DNA of 64,000 nt from contig NZ_MAYU01000021.1 in the NCBI RefSeq assembly GCF_001685025.1, positions 248,001 to 312,000 of the forward strand, given 5' to 3'. Below are positions 59,674-64,000 of this stretch, one piece after another. This DNA comes from Bacillus sp. FJAT-27225. GTDB lineage: Bacteria > Bacillota > Bacilli > Bacillales > Cytobacillaceae. Each line of letters starts with the position of its first letter. The stretch's first letter is position 1. The notes below the pieces were generated by a model, which did no database searches, had not been told where the DNA came from, and saw nothing but the letters and a program-made list of their open reading frames with translations. Made by a program: the position numbers and the translations under genes.

Positions 59674-61257
59674 CTATTGGTGCATATCCATCGGATTATA
59701 AAGCTTTACCTCCGGATTTTTATCCTGGAACCATCGCAAAGCGAACTCGTTTTCGAATAGGAATGCATACTTGCCAAATCGATCCTTTACAAGCAGGCTT
59801 CGGGAATTTGAAAGTTTTTCATCAACAGTATCGCCTTCAACCCAGCGCGCCACCTTGGACCCTTGCCGTTCCATTATCACGTCTGAATTGTATTCATTTT
59901 TCATTCTATGTTCAAAAACTTCAAATTGAAGCTGTCCAACGGCACCAAGCAGGTAATCTTCTGTAGCAACCGTTTTAAAAAGCTGGATTGCCCCTTCCTG
60001 AACCAGCTGCTCAATCCCTTTATAGAACGACTTTTGTTTCATAACATTTTTTGCAGAAACCCTTACGAATAATTCAGGTGTAAACAGCGGCAGGCGCTCG
60101 AATTGGAATTGCTGCTTGCCTGAGGTGATTGTATCGCCGATTTGATACGTTCCGGTATCATAAAGGCCAATGATATCTCCACTAACAGCTTCATCCACTG
60201 TATTCCGCTCCTCAGCCATGAATGATGTCGACTGGGAAAGCTTTATTTGCTTTCCAATGCGCGGGACATTCACGCTCATCCCCCGCTCAAACTTGCCCGA
60301 GCATACACGGACGAAGGCGATTCGATCGCGGTGGGCTGGATTCATATTCGCTTGGATTTTAAAAATAAAGCCCGAGAAATTTTCTGAAAGCGGGTCAATT
60401 TCTCCAGCAGATGAGTTACGCGGCTTTGGCGGCGGCGCAAACTCCAAATAAGATTCAAGGAAAGTCTGCACCCCAAAATTGGTTAAGGCGCTTCCGAAGA
60501 ATACTGGAGTTAAATTACCTGATGCAATTCGTTCTGTGGAGAATTCATTGCCAGCTTCATTTAACAACAGAACTTCTTCAAGTGTCTGATCATATAAGCC
60601 AGTATCTTTTATAGGATGGCTCCCTGCAATTTCTCCATCGTCATTAAGAGAAATAAATCTTTGTTCCTCACCAACCCTAAATTGCTCAATTCGGTTATGG
60701 TGCCGGTCATAAATGCCAAGGAACTCTTTCCCCATCCCTATCGGCCAATTCATTGGATATGATTCAATCCCAAGAACCTCTTCAAGCTCGGCCAATAGCT
60801 CCAGCGGTGATTTACCCTGCCGGTCCAGCTTATTGATAAAAGTAAAAATCGGAATGCCGCGCATCCGGCAAACCTTGAACAGCTTCAAGGTTTGTTCCTC
60901 GATTCCCTTTGCTGAGTCAATGATCATGACTGCGCTATCGACAGCCATCAGGGTCCTGTAGGTGTCTTCACTGAAATCCTGGTGTCCTGGGGTATCAAGG
61001 ATATTCACCCGGAAACCGTCATAATCAAACTGCATAACACTTGACGTAACAGAGATACCACGCTGCTTCTCGATTTCCATCCAGTCACTTGTTGCAAACT
61101 TGCCAGTCTTTTTTGCTTTGACAGTCCCTGCATCCCGAATCGCTCCGCCGAAAAGGAGCAACTTCTCTGTCAGTGTCGTTTTTCCCGCATCAGGGTGGGA
61201 TATAATTGCAAAAGTCCTTCGTGACAGGACTTCTTCTTTAAAATTCGTACTCATCAT
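59674..61257 (-). CDS. prfC: Peptide chain release factor 3
   Basis: 527 aa GTPase. [15 protein letters not shown] (residues 20-34), [16 protein letters not shown] (switch I), [16 protein letters not shown], and FINKLDR (NKxD). RF3-specific C-terminal part ends [14 protein letters not shown]. Recycles RF1/RF2 after translation termination. RF3 occurs in only part of the Bacillaceae and is absent from B. subtilis 168, as I recall. ATG 61257 (MM) after GTGAGG. Confidence 0.96.
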   Translation of the reverse strand: MMSTNFKEEVLSRRTFAIISHPDAGKTTLTEKLLLFGGAIRDAGTVKAKKTGKFATSDWMEIEKQRGISVTSSVMQFDYDGFRVNILDTPGHQDFSEDTYRTLMAVDSAVMIIDSAKGIEEQTLKLFKVCRMRGIPIFTFINKLDRQGKSPLELLAELEEVLGIESYPMNWPIGMGKEFLGIYDRHHNRIEQFRVGEEQRFISLNDDGEIAGSHPIKDTGLYDQTLEEVLLLNEAGNEFSTERIASGNLTPVFFGSALTNFGVQTFLESYLEFAPPPKPRNSSAGEIDPLSENFSGFIFKIQANMNPAHRDRIAFVRVCSGKFERGMSVNVPRIGKQIKLSQSTSFMAEERNTVDEAVSGDIIGLYDTGTYQIGDTITSGKQQFQFERLPLFTPELFVRVSAKNVMKQKSFYKGIEQLVQEGAIQLFKTVATEDYLLGAVGQLQFEVFEHRMKNEYNSDVIMERQGSKVARWVEGDTVDEKLSNSRSLLVKDRFGKYAFLFENEFALRWFQDKNPEVKLYNPMDMHQ

Positions 61258-61659
61258 TACTTCCTCACTTCTAACATTAAATGGTTAATCCAATACCTTC
61301 AATCATATCCCGTATAGGAAAATTGCGCAAGGTATCCTTTTCTGGCAATCTTATAAATTTTCGTTAGTGTTAATGATAAAACTCTTACCAACAATAATAT
61401 TTGTCCAGAATGTGTCCAGCCAATTAATTTTATTTCAAAAAAAATCACTAGGTATTTTTTTTGAAAACCGCACACCAAAAGTCCCAGAAAACGGACTGCT
61501 CACCACCTTTTCCGGGTAGGATGGCTCAGGAATTCACAAGTTGTTCACTCCTTTTCACGTCTTTTTCCTGCAATTCCCATCAAAGGTAATTCGCTATTCC
61601 TATTTATTACAATTAATATTTTCATATAATAGAGTTAGACAGTAAAGGAGATGAGCATA
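61258..61659. other. Divergent intergenic region before the FtsH-like gene
   Basis: 402 bases. A perfect TATAAT at 61625-61630 lies 30 nt before the FtsH-like start but without a clear -35. Poly-A and poly-T stretches (about 61436-61464) form an A/T dyad. No riboswitch or gene seen. Confidence 0.4.
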
Positions 61660-63390
61660 GTGGATATGAGTAAAAAGGCGTTTAATAAAATCATTCCCCT
61701 GATTACTGCAGTTTTACTAGTAGCCGCGGGATTTATATGGTATATACAGTCAACCACAAAAGAAACTGAGGTTCCTTTTTCTTCTTTGGAAAGCAAGATT
61801 GCAGCAGAAAATGGTGGGAAAGTCAGCCTTGAGGAACGGTCAAATGGAAGCTTAACACTAACAACAAGCGAGGGGAAATTTGTGACAAAAGTGCCTCCTA
61901 ACAGCGAGATGGCAAACGATCTTGTTTCTAAGTACAACGTGGATTATTCATACACCTCCAGCAGTAAATATGGCAAATGGATTATGGGCGGTGTGATTCT
62001 TTCCCTGGCTGCAGCGGCATTTGCAGTCCAGAAGAAAAACGGAAATGGCCTTGGTGTTACAAACACGATGAAAAGCAGCCTGTCCAAAGCTCGTCCTCTA
62101 CCTGAAATTTCATTGAAGGATGTCGGCGGCCTTGGTGAAGAGATGAAAGAAGAAATTCTCCAAACTCTTTCTATTATAAAAGACCCTGAGCGCTCCTCCA
62201 AACTTGGAATTAAGCCACCTAAAGGAATCCTCCTTTATGGCCCTCCAGGAACAGGAAAAACGTTACTGGCCCAGGCAATGGCAAAGGAACTTGGCGCCTC
62301 TTTCTTTTCAACAAGCGGCTCTGCATTCAATGAATTATTCGTAGGAGTCGGTGCTTCAAGGGTGAGGAATCTTTTCCAAAATGCACGCAAGCAAACACCT
62401 GCAGTCATTTTCATTGATGAGGTTGATGCACTTGCAGGCAAGCGTAAAGCACTTGGAGGAGAAGAATCAGAAAAAACGTTGACAGAGCTCCTTGTCCAGC
62501 TCGATGGCGGCCATTCAAATGATGGCATCCTGTTCATTTCAGCAACCAATAGAAAAGATATGCTTGACGATGCCTTCCTCCGTCCGGGCCGGATTGACTT
62601 CTCATTCCAGGTTCCACTTCCTGATACAAAAGGACGCAGGGAAATCATTGATATCCATACAAAAGGCAAAGTAATGGCAGACGAGGTTTTCTCTTCTCTT
62701 GATGAATTGGCAGAAAGCACGTCCGGCTTCTCCGGAGCTGATTTGAGCATGCTGTTTGAAACTGCAAGCCGGCATGCAATCCGGAACGGACAGGACATGA
62801 TTACGAAGGAAAACCTTGATTATGCACTTGACCGGACCATCCTTGGCAGCACTTCCCGCGAATTGCAGGATGCTGAGACAAAACGGCGGGTAGCGATCCA
62901 CGAAGCGGGCCATGCTATTGTTGCAGCTGTAACAAAACCAGGCTCTGTCAGGAAAGCAACAATTATTCCAAGGGGCGAAGCGCTGGGCTATGTTGCTCCG
63001 ATTCCAAAAGAACTGCATTTGTCCACAACAAGTGACCTGCTCGACCGGATTGCGATGATCCTCGCTGGGGGTGTTGCAGAGCGCATGTATCTTGGGGAGC
63101 ACAGCATTGGAGTGTCGGGTGATGTACAGCAGGCAAAGAATATCATTGAACAAATGGTTGAAATGGGTATGCTGCAGGACGGCTTTACACTAACATTCGT
63201 TAAAACCGAGAAAGAAGCGAAGATGCAGGAGCTTTTCAATAAAGGGTTGGAAATGGCACAAACCATTATCAGCGCTCATCATGAAGCATACGAAAACCTG
63301 GTTGAAGCCTTGTTGAAAAAAGAAACTCTTGAAGGCTCCGAAGTGGAAGAAATTATTGCAGCTGAAAGCAATGCAGCGATACTAGCTTAA
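61660..63390 (+). CDS. FtsH-like membrane AAA+ zinc protease
   Basis: 576 aa from GTG 61660, 9 nt after AAAGGAG (an ATG at 61651 abuts that site). Two membrane helices (about 10-27 and 107-124) flank a small outer domain. AAA+ module: YGPPGTGKTLLAQAMA near 192, pore loop FVGVGASRVRNLF, Walker B VIFIDEVDAL, SRH RPGRIDF. Protease: VAIHEAGHAIVAA (HExxH near 414-418) and third ligand in SGDVQQAKNI. It is shorter than housekeeping FtsH (no long C-terminal tail) and is not next to hpt/tilS, so a paralogue with its own role is likely. Confidence 0.9.
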   Translation: MDMSKKAFNKIIPLITAVLLVAAGFIWYIQSTTKETEVPFSSLESKIAAENGGKVSLEERSNGSLTLTTSEGKFVTKVPPNSEMANDLVSKYNVDYSYTSSSKYGKWIMGGVILSLAAAAFAVQKKNGNGLGVTNTMKSSLSKARPLPEISLKDVGGLGEEMKEEILQTLSIIKDPERSSKLGIKPPKGILLYGPPGTGKTLLAQAMAKELGASFFSTSGSAFNELFVGVGASRVRNLFQNARKQTPAVIFIDEVDALAGKRKALGGEESEKTLTELLVQLDGGHSNDGILFISATNRKDMLDDAFLRPGRIDFSFQVPLPDTKGRREIIDIHTKGKVMADEVFSSLDELAESTSGFSGADLSMLFETASRHAIRNGQDMITKENLDYALDRTILGSTSRELQDAETKRRVAIHEAGHAIVAAVTKPGSVRKATIIPRGEALGYVAPIPKELHLSTTSDLLDRIAMILAGGVAERMYLGEHSIGVSGDVQQAKNIIEQMVEMGMLQDGFTLTFVKTEKEAKMQELFNKGLEMAQTIISAHHEAYENLVEALLKKETLEGSEVEEIIAAESNAAILA

Positions 63391-63419
63391 TTTTATACTA
63401 GAAAATTACCATTCATGCT

Positions 63420-63450
63420 AAGCCGGATCCCAGTTGGGACCGGCTTTTTG
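63420..63450 (+). terminator. Terminator of the FtsH-like gene
   Basis: AAGCCGG-ATCCCA / TGGGA-CCGGCTT stem, then TTTTTG. Confidence 0.85.
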
Positions 63451-63540
63451 TTTGAGGTTTATGTCTGTATGAGTTTAAATTGTCAAAGAGAGTGGAAAAT
63501 TACTAAAAGGAGCACTTAATACGAAGGAGGGGAAATCGAC

Positions 63541-63972
63541 ATGGAACATAAAATTGAAAGCGAACAGAAAAAATATGAAGGACGAGCCCAGAAATACATC
63601 GATAATCCAAAGGAAACCGAATCCCTTTTAAAAAAGGCGTTCGGAAAGGCAGAAAGCCATAAAAGCACTTTAGGTGATACTTGGCATAAACTGCAGCTCC
63701 TGTTCGAGATGGTCCGTTCCTGGGCTAAAGGGGAATATAAAAATGTTTCAAGAGGTACTATCCTGGCGGTAATCGGGGCAATCATTTATTTTGTCTCCCC
63801 TATCGACCTGGTACCGGATGTTATCGTAGGACTGGGAATCATTGATGATGCAGCTGTCATTGCGCTCACATGGAAGAGGCTGACGAAGGAAATCGAGGAG
63901 TTTAATAGCTGGAAGAATACAATAGAGGCTACTGGAATCGAACCTTCCGATTATGAAAAACCACTCGCCTGA
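63541..63972 (+). CDS. ykvA: YkvA-like DUF1232 membrane protein
   Basis: 143 aa; ATG 63541 after GAAGGAGGGG. Long hydrophilic helical N-terminus, then the DUF1232 core: GTILAVIGAIIYFVSPIDLVPDVIVGLGIIDDAAVIALTWKRL, a hydrophobic hairpin with the SPIDLVPD signature. B. subtilis ykvA belongs to the same family and region. The function is unknown. The last bases of the window follow directly without a recognisable terminator. Confidence 0.88.
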   Translation: MEHKIESEQKKYEGRAQKYIDNPKETESLLKKAFGKAESHKSTLGDTWHKLQLLFEMVRSWAKGEYKNVSRGTILAVIGAIIYFVSPIDLVPDVIVGLGIIDDAAVIALTWKRLTKEIEEFNSWKNTIEATGIEPSDYEKPLA

Positions 63973-64000
63973 TTTATTAGGTGGCTTTGCAATTCTGAGT

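Overview
The window reads as chromosome of a low-to-moderate GC, endospore-forming Bacillaceae bacterium (a Bacillus/Mesobacillus-type genome). The grounds are strong AGGAGG-type ribosome binding sites with frequent TTG/GTG starts, an alpha/beta-type small acid-soluble spore protein, a Spo0E-family phosphatase, SigI/RsgI, ClpE with CtsR boxes, and many genes whose Bacillus subtilis counterparts lie in the yko-ykv-yku part of that genome (ykuE, ykyB, ykwC, ptsHI, ykvS, ykvI, clpE, mhqR, ykvA, sigI-rsgI, ykoY). I see no rRNA, tRNA, CRISPR array, prophage or transposase gene. Family names and B. subtilis comparisons come from recall of the families; no database search was run.

Layout. 1-8.4 kb: a partial DUF3993-like gene, a C39-like lipoprotein peptidase, a Tat-exported YkuE phosphoesterase behind a tiny leader ORF, a PAS-PAS-GGDEF-EAL c-di-GMP enzyme, a PadR-MFS pair and ykyB. 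8.4-18.4 kb: ykwC, a divergent SDR, ptsHI, an SDR-MoxR-DUF58-DUF4129 operon, and ykvS. 18.9-28.5 kb: a TIP30-like SDR, a CPBP protease, ykvI, CtsR-controlled clpE, an M3 oligopeptidase, and mhqR next to a fosmidomycin-resistance-type exporter. 28.9-30.7 kb: PhnA-like and hemerythrin proteins, the latter with an Fnr box. 31.1-39.5 kb: a ferredoxin-centred block with fixABCX (promoter plus cre site), a Spo0E-like gene, an ArsR-DUF2087 regulator and a 2-oxoacid:ferredoxin oxidoreductase operon whose beta-subunit gene is frameshifted. 39.9-46.8 kb: an acyltransferase, then lactate utilization (lutABC, lutR and a frameshifted lctP) with matching LutR operators and cre-like sites. 47-54.6 kb: a B12-binding radical SAM protein, tiny overlapping genes, a CdaR-type regulator with glcDF (glycolate oxidase), and a spore SASP. 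54.6-64 kb: rsgI-sigI, ykoY with its manganese riboswitch, an SDR reductase, prfC, an FtsH-like protease and ykvA.

How the genes work together. Much of the window is redox carbon metabolism: lactate and glycolate oxidation through Fe-S/flavin complexes, electron transfer by FixABCX and a ferredoxin-dependent oxoacid oxidoreductase, with probable CcpA control, next to stress and envelope functions (ClpE, SigI, MhqR, FtsH-like).

The two least explained items are non-coding repeats. One is a MITE-like palindromic element present twice, each copy with terminal inverted repeats, an exact 6-bp target duplication and an insertion point at the T-tract of a transcription terminator. The other is a 220-240 bp, highly structured, directly flanked element, also present twice, which looks like a folded RNA with a conserved and partly covarying long-range stem. 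Two separate coding frameshifts (oxidoreductase beta subunit and lactate permease) are either recent pseudogenization or sequence errors and should be resolved first.
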